Part shown: positions 35,553 to 44,107 of the stretch, one piece after another | Numbering within the stretch: the stretch's first letter is position 1 | How the letters are laid out: each line of letters begins with the position of its first letter | Assembly (NCBI GenBank): GCA_025449735.1 | Contig: JANWIV010000003.1 | Location: forward strand, 265,408 to 329,407 | Length of the DNA: 64,000 nt | Source: Candidatus Microgenomates bacterium | GTDB taxonomy: Bacteria; Patescibacteriota; Microgenomatia; UBA1406; HO2-37-13b | Reading direction: 5' to 3' | Notes under the pieces: model-generated | Seen by the model: the letters and a program-made list of their open reading frames with translations, nothing else | The model's database searches: none | Told to the model about the DNA's origin: nothing | Made by a program: the position numbers and the translations under genes

Positions 35553-36818
35553 ATGAAAGTAGCAATATTAGGCGGCGGTATCACGGGGCTAGCAGCGGCA
35601 TACGACTTGTCTAAGCAAGGTTATGAGGTGTCGCTTTATGAAAAATCAGCGCATCTTGGAGGTCTCGCTTCGGGATTTAAGAAAGAAGGCTGGGACTGGG
35701 CGCTAGACTTTGCTTATCATCATCTATTCGAAAGCGACACTGACATTATGGGGTTTGCCGAGACCATTGGATTTGACGGTATATTTAAGACTTCGCCACA
35801 AACCGCCTCGCTTTATGAGGTTGACGGTAAATTAGTCATTTATCCGCTCGAGAGCCCAACGGATTTGCTACGCTTCCCGCGACTTGGCATAGTCTCTAAG
35901 CTTCGTGCCGGCCTTACATTGACAATTTTGAAATACGGTCCTCATTTGTCGATTTATGACAAGGTCTCAGCGATGAGGTTCCTCAAGCTGACAATGGGTG
36001 AGCCAGCATGGAAAGTATTGTGGCAAGCGCTTTTTCGGAAAAAGTTCGGTAAATATGCGGATAATATTCTAGCCTGGTTTATTTGGTCTCGAGTGAAAAA
36101 AAGGAGCCAAAAATTATGCTACGTCCGGGGCGGCTTCCAGGCACTAACTGATCATATTGAGCGTGTTTGCATTGAGAATGGCGCCATTATTAATAAGGGA
36201 GTAGAGGTGGCGACATTAAAGCGAAAAGGCAAGCAATTCATAGTCAATAAAAAAGCATTTGATATTGTCATCTCAACCTTACCGACTCAAGCCTTGGTTA
36301 AAGTGGGGGAGGAAATACTACCAGCGACATATGTGAGTAATCTTACAAAGATAAAATATTTGCATGCAACCAATTTGATAATCGAGACCGAGAGCCCAAT
36401 TTTTGAAAAAGCCTATTGGGTCAACGTTTCTGAAGAGAGCATCCCAATAATGGTATTGGTACAACATACTAATCTTACCGATAAAAAACATTATGGGAAT
36501 AAACACCTTCTTTATATAGGTAATTACGTCGATGGTGATAGTAAACTTCTCAAAATGGATAAAGAGGAGGCGCTAAAATACTTTCTTCCTCATGTTGAGA
36601 GAATTGCTGGGAAGAAGATCAAGCCGACTGACTCTTGGTATTTCAAAGCCGGGTTTGCACAACCCATTTATGACGAGAATTACATGAAATACCGACCGAA
36701 ATTTGTGTCTCCAGTAAAGAATTTATACATTGCCAACCTTGATATGACCTATCCTCATGATAGGGGGACCAACTATGCCGTCAAACTCGGCCGTGAAGTA
36801 GCAAGGTTGATTGCTTAA
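35553..36818 (+). CDS. FAD-dependent amine-oxidase-fold oxidoreductase
   Basis: 421 residues. The N-terminal 'MKVAILGGGITGLAAAYDL...YEKSAHLGGL' binds FAD; the C-terminal 'NLYIANLDMTYPHDRGTNYAV' closes the FAD site. The family includes protoporphyrinogen oxidase, carotenoid desaturases and enzymes of surface sugar pathways, so the substrate is open. TATAAT lies 7 bases before the ATG. It ends by overlapping the end of miaB by 4 bases. Confidence 0.82.
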   Translation: MKVAILGGGITGLAAAYDLSKQGYEVSLYEKSAHLGGLASGFKKEGWDWALDFAYHHLFESDTDIMGFAETIGFDGIFKTSPQTASLYEVDGKLVIYPLESPTDLLRFPRLGIVSKLRAGLTLTILKYGPHLSIYDKVSAMRFLKLTMGEPAWKVLWQALFRKKFGKYADNILAWFIWSRVKKRSQKLCYVRGGFQALTDHIERVCIENGAIINKGVEVATLKRKGKQFIVNKKAFDIVISTLPTQALVKVGEEILPATYVSNLTKIKYLHATNLIIETESPIFEKAYWVNVSEESIPIMVLVQHTNLTDKKHYGNKHLLYIGNYVDGDSKLLKMDKEEALKYFLPHVERIAGKKIKPTDSWYFKAGFAQPIYDENYMKYRPKFVSPVKNLYIANLDMTYPHDRGTNYAVKLGREVARLIA

Positions 36819-38155
36819 GCAAAAATTGGCTCATTCTTGAAGCTTTGGACATTGGGCTTATTAATCAAGTCTTCTAGGACCTGCCAACGCTGTTTCTTGA
36901 TCACGTGAGGGACATCATCGGCCATCACCTTGGTGGCGGCAGTCATTGGTCGAGACGAATAAATAGAAATATATGCTTTATAAAAACCGGCTTTTTTACA
37001 AAGTGCCACGGTATTTTCAAATTCCTCATCAGTTTCACCACAAAAACCAACAATTATGTCGGTGGTAATTCTTAAGTTTGGGATTTTAGATTTAAGTTTT
37101 GCTATCAAATCAAGATATTCGTCCGTGCTATACCAGCGGTTCATTCGTTTCAAGACCTGATCATCGCCTGACTGGAGGGCGAAATGAAGCGTTCGAGAAA
37201 TATTTTTGTTCCTCGCGATTACTTCTATTAGTTCATTGCTAAAATCCCAAGGATTGCTGGAGATGAAATTAACCTCCTCAAATCCCATTTCGGCAACCTC
37301 TTTTAAGAGGTGTGGAAATAATGTCGGGATGCGCATGCGGCCTAAATGTTTGACGAAAACAGGCTTGAGCCTAGAATTTCGAATTTCGAATTTCGAATTT
37401 CTAAACAAATCCGAATTTTCAAAATCCGAATGTTTTAAACGTTTTCCATTTAGACCATTTGAATTTTGATATTGTTTCGTATTTCGGACTTCGGATTTCG
37501 GATTTTCAGAAAAGTAATCTTTTCCTGGTAAGTCGCGCATTACCTGAATATTATCAGCACCAACAATAAGATCAGCGCCATAGGAGTTGACGTTCATCCC
37601 AAGAAGCGTCACTTTTTTATAACCCTTCTCTTTAAGCTCAAGACATTCAGCGATAATACTTTCATAAGGCCGACTGATCTCTCGCCCGCGGGTAAAAGGA
37701 ACAATGCAAAAGGTGCAAAAATTATTGCAACCATTGGAAATCGGCACCCAAGCTTCGGTGTCACTGGTTCTTACCGGAGCAAAATCAAAACCAATCTCCT
37801 CAATTGGAAGGAATTCATCGGCTGAGGGCATGGCCCGTTTTATTTTTTGTAAAAATTTACCTGAGCTATCACGAAAAGCAATGCCGACCATACAACCAGT
37901 GACAATTATTTTATATTCTTGCCCTCGAGACTGTTTATCAGATTTGATGGTCGAGAGATTGTTGAGTAGTCCATAAACACGGTTCTCCGCTGTCTCACGG
38001 ACCATACAGGTGTTGACAACGACATAGTTGGCATCCTTATATCCTCGGGCGCGCCTCATACCGCGCCCCTCTAGGGTGGCGCGAACCCGCTCTGAGTCAG
38101 CATGATTTTGTTGACAGCCAAATGTTTTAATATAGTACTTTGCCGGGTTACTCAT
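36815..38155 (-). CDS. miaB: MiaB-like tRNA methylthiotransferase with an in-frame repeat insert
   Basis: 446 residues from the ATG at 38155. The UPF0004 domain has 'KTFGCQQNHADSERV'; the radical-SAM cluster motif is 'CNNFCTFCIVPFTRGRE' (CxxxCxxC). It would make ms2i6A37 in tRNA. Two oddities: the C-terminus stops without an evident TRAM domain, and positions 37370-37510 hold an A/T-rich tandem-like insert (GAATTTCGAATTTC units) encoding 'NSKFEIRNSRLK'-type residues between otherwise conserved segments. The GTG two codons upstream is an alternative start. Confidence 0.88.
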   Translation of the reverse strand: MSNPAKYYIKTFGCQQNHADSERVRATLEGRGMRRARGYKDANYVVVNTCMVRETAENRVYGLLNNLSTIKSDKQSRGQEYKIIVTGCMVGIAFRDSSGKFLQKIKRAMPSADEFLPIEEIGFDFAPVRTSDTEAWVPISNGCNNFCTFCIVPFTRGREISRPYESIIAECLELKEKGYKKVTLLGMNVNSYGADLIVGADNIQVMRDLPGKDYFSENPKSEVRNTKQYQNSNGLNGKRLKHSDFENSDLFRNSKFEIRNSRLKPVFVKHLGRMRIPTLFPHLLKEVAEMGFEEVNFISSNPWDFSNELIEVIARNKNISRTLHFALQSGDDQVLKRMNRWYSTDEYLDLIAKLKSKIPNLRITTDIIVGFCGETDEEFENTVALCKKAGFYKAYISIYSSRPMTAATKVMADDVPHVIKKQRWQVLEDLINKPNVQSFKNEPIFA

Positions 38156-38187
38156 TATCACTAAAAATTGTAACTTTTAAGCCAGCT

Positions 38188-38218
38188 CGCCCCTCGAAGC
38201 TCGTCAGAGCGAAGTGGG
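38188..38218. repeat. GC-rich palindromic repeat upstream of miaB
   Basis: GCCCCTCGAAGCTCG and CGAAGTGGGGAC flank the centre of a short palindromic unit with an AGCTCGTCAGAGCGAAG core. It separates the miaB start from a miaB-like remnant. Related GC-rich palindromes occur at 26086 and 51718. Confidence 0.5.
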
Positions 38219-38219
38219 G

Positions 38220-38249
38220 ACAACCAAATGTTTTAATAAAATATTTCAT
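38220..38249 (-). pseudogene. remnant of a MiaB-like N-terminus
   Basis: From the ATG at 38249 the minus strand reads MKYFIKTFGC, nearly the same as KYYIKTFGC at the start of miaB. The 28 comparable bases differ at only four positions, mostly third codon positions. After ten codons it runs into a GC-rich palindrome. It is probably a duplicated or displaced gene start. Confidence 0.55.
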
Positions 38250-38313
38250 TAGAACATATTGTAACAAAAGGCCAATCAATTCTTAACTCTGAATTTTACA
38301 TTCTAAATTTTCC

Positions 38314-39096
38314 TTACCCTCCCCAACTTTGGTATTTTTTGAGAGCGCGGTTCCAAAGTGCAAGTGAAAAGATCAAGAGCACTGCACAAACCACAAAAGA
38401 AAATATAATAAGCCCCGGTTGAAGCAAGGAAAACAACGCCTGGGCGGGAAAACTGACCATAACCCCAACGGGAATGATAAAAGTAAAAATTGAGCGGAAA
38501 GGATCGCGATAGATATCAATTGGAAATCGGCCAATGGTGAAAACATCTCGATAGATCATAATCGCATGGTCAACTTGAGTGGTTAAGACGGCCAAAGCTA
38601 AAACCAAAATATGAAAGGCGGCAGCGATCAGAAATGCATTAAAAATCAAAATCAAATAAGTTGTTAATCCGGCACTAGAAATCTCGCCACTGCGCGAAAT
38701 GACAAAAGCGGTGAGTGGCACATAAAACAAAAGCATCCCCAGATCCATCAGGTCCATACCGCCAAAAAGAATTCTAACGAATGGGTGGTATGGTTTGACC
38801 AAAATCGTATCAAAGTCGCCAGATACGAGGAGAGGTCGAAAGCGATAGACTTCGCGGAAAAGGAATTGGGTCACGGTATCAACTAAATTAAAAGTCAAAA
38901 AAAACACCAAAGCTTGGTTGGTGTTGTAGCCTTTGATAGCGCCAGTTTCATTTACCAAAAGCAAAATCAAGCCTAGAAACATCCCAAACCGGATGAGTTT
39001 TCCAAAAGTAAAAAGAAGCGCCCCAAACCAGTTTGAGAGCGAAGTCTTGGCACTATAAATTGAAAGCAATAGAATTATTCTTAAATTTCTTTTCAT
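38314..39096 (-). CDS. ABC-2 type transporter permease
   Basis: 260 residues with six membrane helices. It belongs to the ABC-2 permease group (DUF990/ABC2_membrane_6): 'LFREVYRFRPLLVSGDFDTILVKP' followed by 'PFHPFVRILFGGMD' resembles its conserved loop. It pairs with the permease 9 bases upstream to form a heterodimeric channel. The matching ATPase is probably the one at 52817, since no ATPase gene is adjacent. Confidence 0.82.
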   Translation of the reverse strand: MKRNLRIILLLSIYSAKTSLSNWFGALLFTFGKLIRFGMFLGLILLLVNETGAIKGYNTNQALVFFLTFNLVDTVTQFLFREVYRFRPLLVSGDFDTILVKPYHPFVRILFGGMDLMDLGMLLFYVPLTAFVISRSGEISSAGLTTYLILIFNAFLIAAAFHILVLALAVLTTQVDHAIMIYRDVFTIGRFPIDIYRDPFRSIFTFIIPVGVMVSFPAQALFSLLQPGLIIFSFVVCAVLLIFSLALWNRALKKYQSWGG

Positions 39097-39105
39097 AAAT
39101 TTACT

Positions 39106-39897
39106 TCACCGACCATAATAGGAATAACCTCTCAAGCCTTTGCGCCAAAGTAGGGCGCATAAATAATAAGTTATGAAAAACCATGAGAGACTAGCAATCA
39201 AATAAAAAGGTATAAGGTGAGTTGAAATTCCTAAATAGGCTCGAGTTGGCAAATAGTAGAGATATGGGAAAGGAGTTAGTAACAAAAGGTTGTAAAACCT
39301 TTCAGGCAATATATCTAGTGGGAAATAGGCGCCAGAAAGAAAAAAAACAATCATGAAAAAGATAAACCTTGGTGCCCAGACTTCTGGAGTCCAGAAACCT
39401 ATGAAAGAAATCGTCAGATTGATAAAAAAAGCGGTGCCAATACCAAGTAATAAAAAAATGTCGAATAATAAGTAGTTCACCAAACCTGTTTGAACAAATA
39501 GGAGTGGTTTTAGAAGTAGCACAATTAACCCGATTTCAACTATTGTAAAGCTGAGATTGATTAATTTATCCGCTAAATCCCGAGTTGCTATATAGCGGAA
39601 AAAAGATACCGGACGCAAGACATAATTAATCAGACTGCCGTTTAATATCTCTCCGGCGACATCCTGGGTGCGCGAAGCTAAAACAAAATTGGAAGTGAGA
39701 CCAGCAAGCAAAATGTAGGTGAGCATTTGTTCTTGGCTATAGCCAAGGATGATTTTAGTGTTTTCAAAAAAAGATGACCATAGAAAGTAGATCACAAGCA
39801 GCGACAAAACTACTCTAAACCTCCAGAGGATAAAATTAAGACGATAAACAAGATATTCCAAAATGGTGATTTTAAACACCTGGAGGTAAGGTTGCAT
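39106..39897 (-). CDS. ABC-2 type transporter permease
   Basis: 263 residues with six helices. 'ILNGSLINYVLRPVSFFRYI' corresponds to the same conserved loop as in the neighbouring permease. N-terminal 'FKITILEYLVYRLNFILWRFR' is typical of this group. Substrate unknown; relatives export lipids, polysaccharides or drugs. It precedes the second permease on one transcript. Confidence 0.82.
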   Translation of the reverse strand: MQPYLQVFKITILEYLVYRLNFILWRFRVVLSLLVIYFLWSSFFENTKIILGYSQEQMLTYILLAGLTSNFVLASRTQDVAGEILNGSLINYVLRPVSFFRYIATRDLADKLINLSFTIVEIGLIVLLLKPLLFVQTGLVNYLLFDIFLLLGIGTAFFINLTISFIGFWTPEVWAPRFIFFMIVFFLSGAYFPLDILPERFYNLLLLTPFPYLYYLPTRAYLGISTHLIPFYLIASLSWFFITYYLCALLWRKGLRGYSYYGR

Positions 39898-39922
39898 AGG
39901 ATTATTTTAACACGCACAGCAG

Positions 39923-39978
39923 TGTCATTTTGAGGAGGAATCCGCCAACTGGCGGATGACGACGTGAGAATCTCAAAT
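39923..39978 (+). repeat. GTCATTxTGAG dispersed repeat, copy 1
   Basis: TGTCATTTTGAGGAGGAATCC followed by a CCGCCAACTGGCGG palindrome and ending GTGAGAATCTCAAAT. It matches, in reverse, the copy at 52738-52784 and more loosely the one at 55967-56042. The element has no coding sense. Confidence 0.75.
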
Positions 39979-39985
39979 AAACTCT

Positions 39986-40138
39986 TTACTTTTACAGTTT
40001 TTTGTTCCGAGCTTCGGGTCTAGAATTCGTATTCCTGATCAATATACGTGGGAACCCATCCCATTCGGGATCACCCACTATTGATCAGTAACGACTTCTA
40101 CGCTGCCTTTCGCAAGTCACAAAAAACTGCAAAAGTAA
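39986..40138. repeat. 153-nt structured element with 20-bp terminal inverted repeats
   Basis: The ends 39986-40005 and 40119-40138 are inverted repeats that match at 19 of 20 positions. Inside, CTGATCAATA (40035-40044) pairs perfectly with TATTGATCAG (40079-40088), GTGGG with CCCAC, and ATCCC with GGGAT around a short loop. The whole 316-base spacer 39898-40213 contains this element, the GTCATTxTGAG repeat and the rnhB promoter, and no gene. Confidence 0.8.
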
Positions 40139-40213
40139 GCAAAAAAGCTTATTGTTGGTACAAAGAAATAAACGGGGGATTTTTGTAAATGTAATTTCCT
40201 ATACAATAAGACT

Positions 40214-40870
40214 ATGCAAAATCTCCAAAATCTGGAACTGGAAAACAAACTTTGGTCAGAGGACAATATTGTCATAGGGGTTGATGAGGTGGGACGAGGG
40301 CCGTTGGCAGGGCCGATCGTTGCCGCTGCATACGCAGCGACTCCTCAAATGAAAAATGAAAAATTTAAAATGAAAAATGAGAAGATCATCGTCGACGATT
40401 CAAAAAAACTTAGTGCCAGGCAAAGAGAGGAGAGTAATAAGTGGTTAATAAAAAATTGTTTCGGCTATTCATTAGGCATCGTTGGGGTTGAGACAATAAA
40501 CAAAATTGGCATCGGCAAAGCTAATATTCTTGCCATGGAGACAGCAGTAACGCAGCTAATTCCTAAACTAAACAAACTTGGTCGTCTTGCTGTTCTAACA
40601 GACTTTTTTCATTTGCCGAATTTAAAGAAACACGGCATTTCTCATCAAGAAAATATAGTAGGTGGGGACCAAAGATCTTTTTCAATCGCCGCCGCTTCAA
40701 TTATTGCTAAAGTCTATCGCGATAATTTGATGACCAGCCTGTCGGTCAAATTCCCAGGGTATGGTTGGGAGCGAAATAAGGGATATGGGACGCGTGAGCA
40801 TTTGAAGTCATTGAAGCAAAACGGCAAGACAAAACATCATCGAGAGATGTTCATTAGGAATTTTGTGTGA
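40214..40870 (+). CDS. rnhB: ribonuclease HII
   Basis: 218 residues. Catalytic motifs 'GVDEVGRGPLAGPIVAAA' and 'DDSKKLSARQRE', plus 'SIAAASIIAKVYRD' and 'YGWERNKGYGTREH' are present. It removes ribonucleotides from DNA. Between GPIVAAA and DDSKK lies a non-conserved 'QMKNEKFKMKNEK' insert whose DNA is a near-tandem ATGAAAAATGAAAA repeat. TACAAT lies 6 bases before the ATG. The end overlaps the YqeY end by 17 bases. Confidence 0.94.
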   Translation: MQNLQNLELENKLWSEDNIVIGVDEVGRGPLAGPIVAAAYAATPQMKNEKFKMKNEKIIVDDSKKLSARQREESNKWLIKNCFGYSLGIVGVETINKIGIGKANILAMETAVTQLIPKLNKLGRLAVLTDFFHLPNLKKHGISHQENIVGGDQRSFSIAAASIIAKVYRDNLMTSLSVKFPGYGWERNKGYGTREHLKSLKQNGKTKHHREMFIRNFV

Positions 40871-41297
40871 GGTTGCGGACCATTTCAGAGACTCTTGCGG
40901 GACTGGCTTTCCCTTTGAGCTCTGCCATAGATTTGCCAATAAGCGCCCCGACATTTTCTTTAAGGGCGGCGTTATTCTCTATTACTTGCGAGACAATTTT
41001 TTTCAATTCCTGCTCACCAATCTCCTCAGGAAGATATGTTTGGAGTATCGATACCTGATTTTTATACTGTTCTACCAATTCTTGTCTCCCCGCTGTCTCA
41101 AATTGAGAAATTGAATCGTTGAGCTTCTTAATCATTGTCGAGATGGCTGAGATTGCTTCACTATCATCAAGCTCACTTTGTTTCTCAATCGCTTTATTTT
41201 TTAGTTCCGCTAAGGCAAATCGAAGAGTGTCGACTTTTTCTTTTTTTCCAGCCTTAAGAGCCACTGTCACCTCTTCTTGCATTTTTGAGATTATCAT
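40854..41297 (-). CDS. GatB/YqeY domain protein
   Basis: 147 residues from the ATG at 41297. 'LKAGKKEKVDTLRFALAELKNKAIEK', 'LVEQYKNQVSILQTYLPEE' and the terminal 'GKASPARVSEMVRNLT' define the YqeY family, related to the tail of GatB and thought to bind tRNA. The longer frame is rejected because a TATAAT box (minus strand 41304-41309) lies 6 bases before this ATG. Confidence 0.9.
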   Translation of the reverse strand: MIISKMQEEVTVALKAGKKEKVDTLRFALAELKNKAIEKQSELDDSEAISAISTMIKKLNDSISQFETAGRQELVEQYKNQVSILQTYLPEEIGEQELKKIVSQVIENNAALKENVGALIGKSMAELKGKASPARVSEMVRNLTQNS

Positions 41298-41313
41298 ATT
41301 AAGATTATACCCT

Positions 41314-41694
41314 ATGCGACGCGGATTGAAAGCCATTGAAATCATTGAAGAAATCGTCAAGACCATTGACGATTTGCCTTTGACAGACACTGATGTGGTC
41401 AAAGATATTGCCACCATGCGATTCAAAATCCGTTCTCTTTCAGGAAACTTTGCGGCGCCTTCAATGTTTCACCGAAATATTTTACGAAGCCTTTGGAAGA
41501 TTGGTAAGATCGATGAAATTGTCTCAAAATCTTTTGATAAGCTCGCTACAACGGAAAAAGAGAAACTAATAAACTACTTAGATAGTCTTGAGGACTTGGA
41601 GCCCTTTTTGGGAGAAACAACTGATGGGACAAGCAAAGAAATTTTTGCTCTTGAGGTTTTCCGCGACGCGGCTGCCGATCGAAGTATCAATTAA
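41314..41694 (+). CDS. small helical protein of unknown function
   Basis: 126 residues from the ATG at 41314. 'EIIEEIVKTIDDLPLTDTDVVKDIATMRFKIRSL' and a later helix set suggest an all-alpha protein; I do not recognise it. It is divergent from YqeY, sharing a very short promoter region, and is followed by an exonuclease-like gene after 13 bases, so the two are probably an operon. Confidence 0.55.
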   Translation: MRRGLKAIEIIEEIVKTIDDLPLTDTDVVKDIATMRFKIRSLSGNFAAPSMFHRNILRSLWKIGKIDEIVSKSFDKLATTEKEKLINYLDSLEDLEPFLGETTDGTSKEIFALEVFRDAAADRSIN

Positions 41695-41707
41695 ATAATT
41701 CTTTTCT

Positions 41708-42283
41708 ATGCGATATCCACTAGTGCTTGATTTGGAAACTAAATATACTTTCCGCGAATTTAGACAACCCGAAAAACTGGAGATTACTGTCGTTGGTGTC
41801 TATGATTATCGAGAGAAAAGCCTGAAAGGTTATCTTGAGAGTGATTTGCCCAAGCTTTATCCGATTCTAGAGAGCGCCTCTTTGATTATTGGCTACAACA
41901 TCGACCATTTTGATATGCCGGTTTTATCGGCTTATTACCCTGGAGATATTAATCAACTTAAGACTTTTGATCTTTTAAAAAGTGTCAAAGAGGAAGTAGG
42001 GAGGCGATTTAGTCTTAATGATTTATCTAGAGTGACCCTAGACAAGAAAAAAAGTGGCCATGGGCTTCAAGCAATCGAGTTTTATAAAGAAGGAAAAATT
42101 GAAGAATTGACAAAATATTGTCTAGATGACGTTGAGATTACCAAGGAACTATTCGAATATGGTGCGGAGAAAGGAGAAATATTTTATCCAAGTAGTCCAA
42201 AAACAGCAGTAAAAGTCGATTGGAAAAAGTACATGACCTATCAGGGGGATAATGAAGATTTAAGTCTGACCTTACCGTTTTAA
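41708..42283 (+). CDS. DEDD-type 3'-5' exonuclease-like protein
   Basis: 191 residues. 'LVLDLETKYTF' gives the first acidic pair, 'LIIGYNIDHFDMPVL' the second Asp, and 'YCLDDVEITKELF' the third with its partner Asp, as in RNase-H-fold (YprB-like) exonucleases. It is short, a single catalytic domain. Substrate unknown; DNA or RNA trimming is likely. It follows a small helical protein. Confidence 0.8.
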   Translation: MRYPLVLDLETKYTFREFRQPEKLEITVVGVYDYREKSLKGYLESDLPKLYPILESASLIIGYNIDHFDMPVLSAYYPGDINQLKTFDLLKSVKEEVGRRFSLNDLSRVTLDKKKSGHGLQAIEFYKEGKIEELTKYCLDDVEITKELFEYGAEKGEIFYPSSPKTAVKVDWKKYMTYQGDNEDLSLTLPF

Positions 42284-42314
42284 CAAGTTCGACTTCTGTT
42301 ATAATAGGTAAACA

Positions 42315-43238
42315 ATGAAACTCTCATCGAAACTTCGCTATATAATTATTGCCGCGCGTCCTAATCAATGGGTTAAAAATTTGGTGATTTATACCTCACT
42401 TGTTTTCTCCGGGACCTTATTTAATGTTCATCTATTTGTCCAAGTCAGTATCGGGTTTTTAATGTTTTGTCTCCTCTCCTCAATCTCATATATTCTTAAC
42501 GACATTATTGATTATCCATATGACAGGAAGCATCCTTCCAAAAAAAATCGGCCTATTGCCGCCGGCAACCTGTCGATTCCAGATGCCACTTTTGTCGTCT
42601 TTTTACTTTCATTGACTGTTTTGACAATGTCGCTTTTTTTCTCAATTCCCTTTTTTACAGTCGCCTTTTTATTCTTACTGCTCCACTTTTTTTATTCACT
42701 CTTTTTCAAAATGCAGCCGGTCTTGGATATTTTTGCGATCTCTTTTTCTTTTATGCTTCGCGCCGTCGCCGGGCAAGTTTTGACTGGATTTCATATCCAG
42801 ATTTGGCTCATGTTGACAATATTTTTCATCTCACTTTTCTTGGCTTCGGTTAAACGCCATGCGGAGCTGGTCACCCATGGTAGTCAGACCAGATCAAGCC
42901 TATCTTTTTATCGGGAGCATTTTTTGAATTTTCTCTCCACTACCTTTGCTACTCTTACCATCACCACATATTCGCTCTATACCTTTCTTGAGCAGCCGCC
43001 TCTCATCGACAGTCGATTTTCAATTGATTTGTCGCTCTTGCTACCTAGTTTTGAAGCAAGAAAATGGTTTATGGTGACGATCCCACTGGTTGTCTATGGG
43101 ATTGCTCGTTATGCTCAACTGCTTTATACTCGAGACCAGGGTGAGGCGCCAGAAAGCATCATGACCCATGACAAGCCACTAATGATCGCCATCTTCCTAT
43201 GGGGATTGATTGTAGTCGGGTTGATCTACGTTTTTTAA
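42315..43238 (+). CDS. UbiA-family prenyltransferase (decaprenyl-phosphate phosphoribosyltransferase-like)
   Basis: 307 residues with nine or so helices. 'RPNQWVKNLVIY' and 'NDIIDYPYDRKHPSKKNRPIAAG' carry the first Asp-rich motif in the form typical of DPPR synthase rather than quinone enzymes. DPPR synthase transfers phosphoribose to polyprenyl phosphate, the first step to lipid-linked pentoses. With the GT-C and O-antigen-ligase-like proteins here it suggests a lipid-linked sugar pathway. TATAAT lies 9 bases before the ATG. Confidence 0.86.
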   Translation: MKLSSKLRYIIIAARPNQWVKNLVIYTSLVFSGTLFNVHLFVQVSIGFLMFCLLSSISYILNDIIDYPYDRKHPSKKNRPIAAGNLSIPDATFVVFLLSLTVLTMSLFFSIPFFTVAFLFLLLHFFYSLFFKMQPVLDIFAISFSFMLRAVAGQVLTGFHIQIWLMLTIFFISLFLASVKRHAELVTHGSQTRSSLSFYREHFLNFLSTTFATLTITTYSLYTFLEQPPLIDSRFSIDLSLLLPSFEARKWFMVTIPLVVYGIARYAQLLYTRDQGEAPESIMTHDKPLMIAIFLWGLIVVGLIYVF

Positions 43239-43259
43239 GAGGCTTAAAACTGCTTGTTT

Positions 43260-44039
43260 TTAATTTCTTATGCGGGTTTCTTGAAGACCCCGAGGTTCAG
43301 GTAATGAAGAGGTTGTTGCATTTGGATTTTCAAGGTGATATCTAACAATTGAACTGAATGCGCTGTCGATTATCCCGGCTAAAGTTTCATTTCCTAGAGT
43401 TGATGTTTCAGGTAGTTGCAATAGGTCTCGTATATATTCATCCTTGGCAACACTGCCGCTAGCGGCTAGATAAACTTTTTTATCACCAAGGGTGACTGAT
43501 CCTGCCTCAGATCCCGTAAAAATATGCTCATAAAAATTGACCTTTGCTTTTCCCGTCCCTCGATCTCTCACTATATGACGCATATTATCAAGATTATCTA
43601 AGCCCCCTGACATACCAGCGTCGTCAAGATAAGCCTCACAAAGTGCTTTTGTCAGTGCGTATGGAGTGGTATCGCCGTATTCTTTCAATTGCTCAGATTG
43701 TACAAAGCGAGCCGCTAGAAGAGCGCCATCAGCTCCGAGAATGACGATAGAGTGACCACCTTTCCAAGGTGCTTCTACTTCGTTGTTAGTTAATGGGTTT
43801 TCAAGGGAAGTTTGTAAAGTTTTTTCAACCGAAGAATCAAGAGCAGTTTGCATCTCAGGATCAACGAGTTCCGCAGCAACATCAATTGTAAAATTAGCAA
43901 TTACAAATTGAACCAAATCAGGCAACATTTTATCTTTTGCTAAAGCATCTGCCTCAGCATATGAATGGAGCCGCTCTGATAGTTCTTGAGCTATAGCTCC
44001 TTGCTCTTTATGAGCATCAGGATCACCATTTTCTGTCAT
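43260..44039 (-). CDS. soluble protein of unknown function
   Basis: 259 residues, acidic, no signal peptide. A central 'GGHSIVILGADGALLAARFVQSEQ' strand-turn and 'LGDKKVYLAASGSVAKDE' suggest an alpha/beta domain; I considered a GlcG/HbpS-like fold but cannot support it. TATAAT (44047-44052, minus) lies 7 bases before the ATG. It is divergent from the PIN-domain gene. Confidence 0.55.
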   Translation of the reverse strand: MTENGDPDAHKEQGAIAQELSERLHSYAEADALAKDKMLPDLVQFVIANFTIDVAAELVDPEMQTALDSSVEKTLQTSLENPLTNNEVEAPWKGGHSIVILGADGALLAARFVQSEQLKEYGDTTPYALTKALCEAYLDDAGMSGGLDNLDNMRHIVRDRGTGKAKVNFYEHIFTGSEAGSVTLGDKKVYLAASGSVAKDEYIRDLLQLPETSTLGNETLAGIIDSAFSSIVRYHLENPNATTSSLPEPRGLQETRIRN

Positions 44040-44107
44040 ATTGGTTATTATATCAATCTGTTATAGATTAAACAAGTTGCTCACTTTGATGATATAATTC
44101 TTATCAT

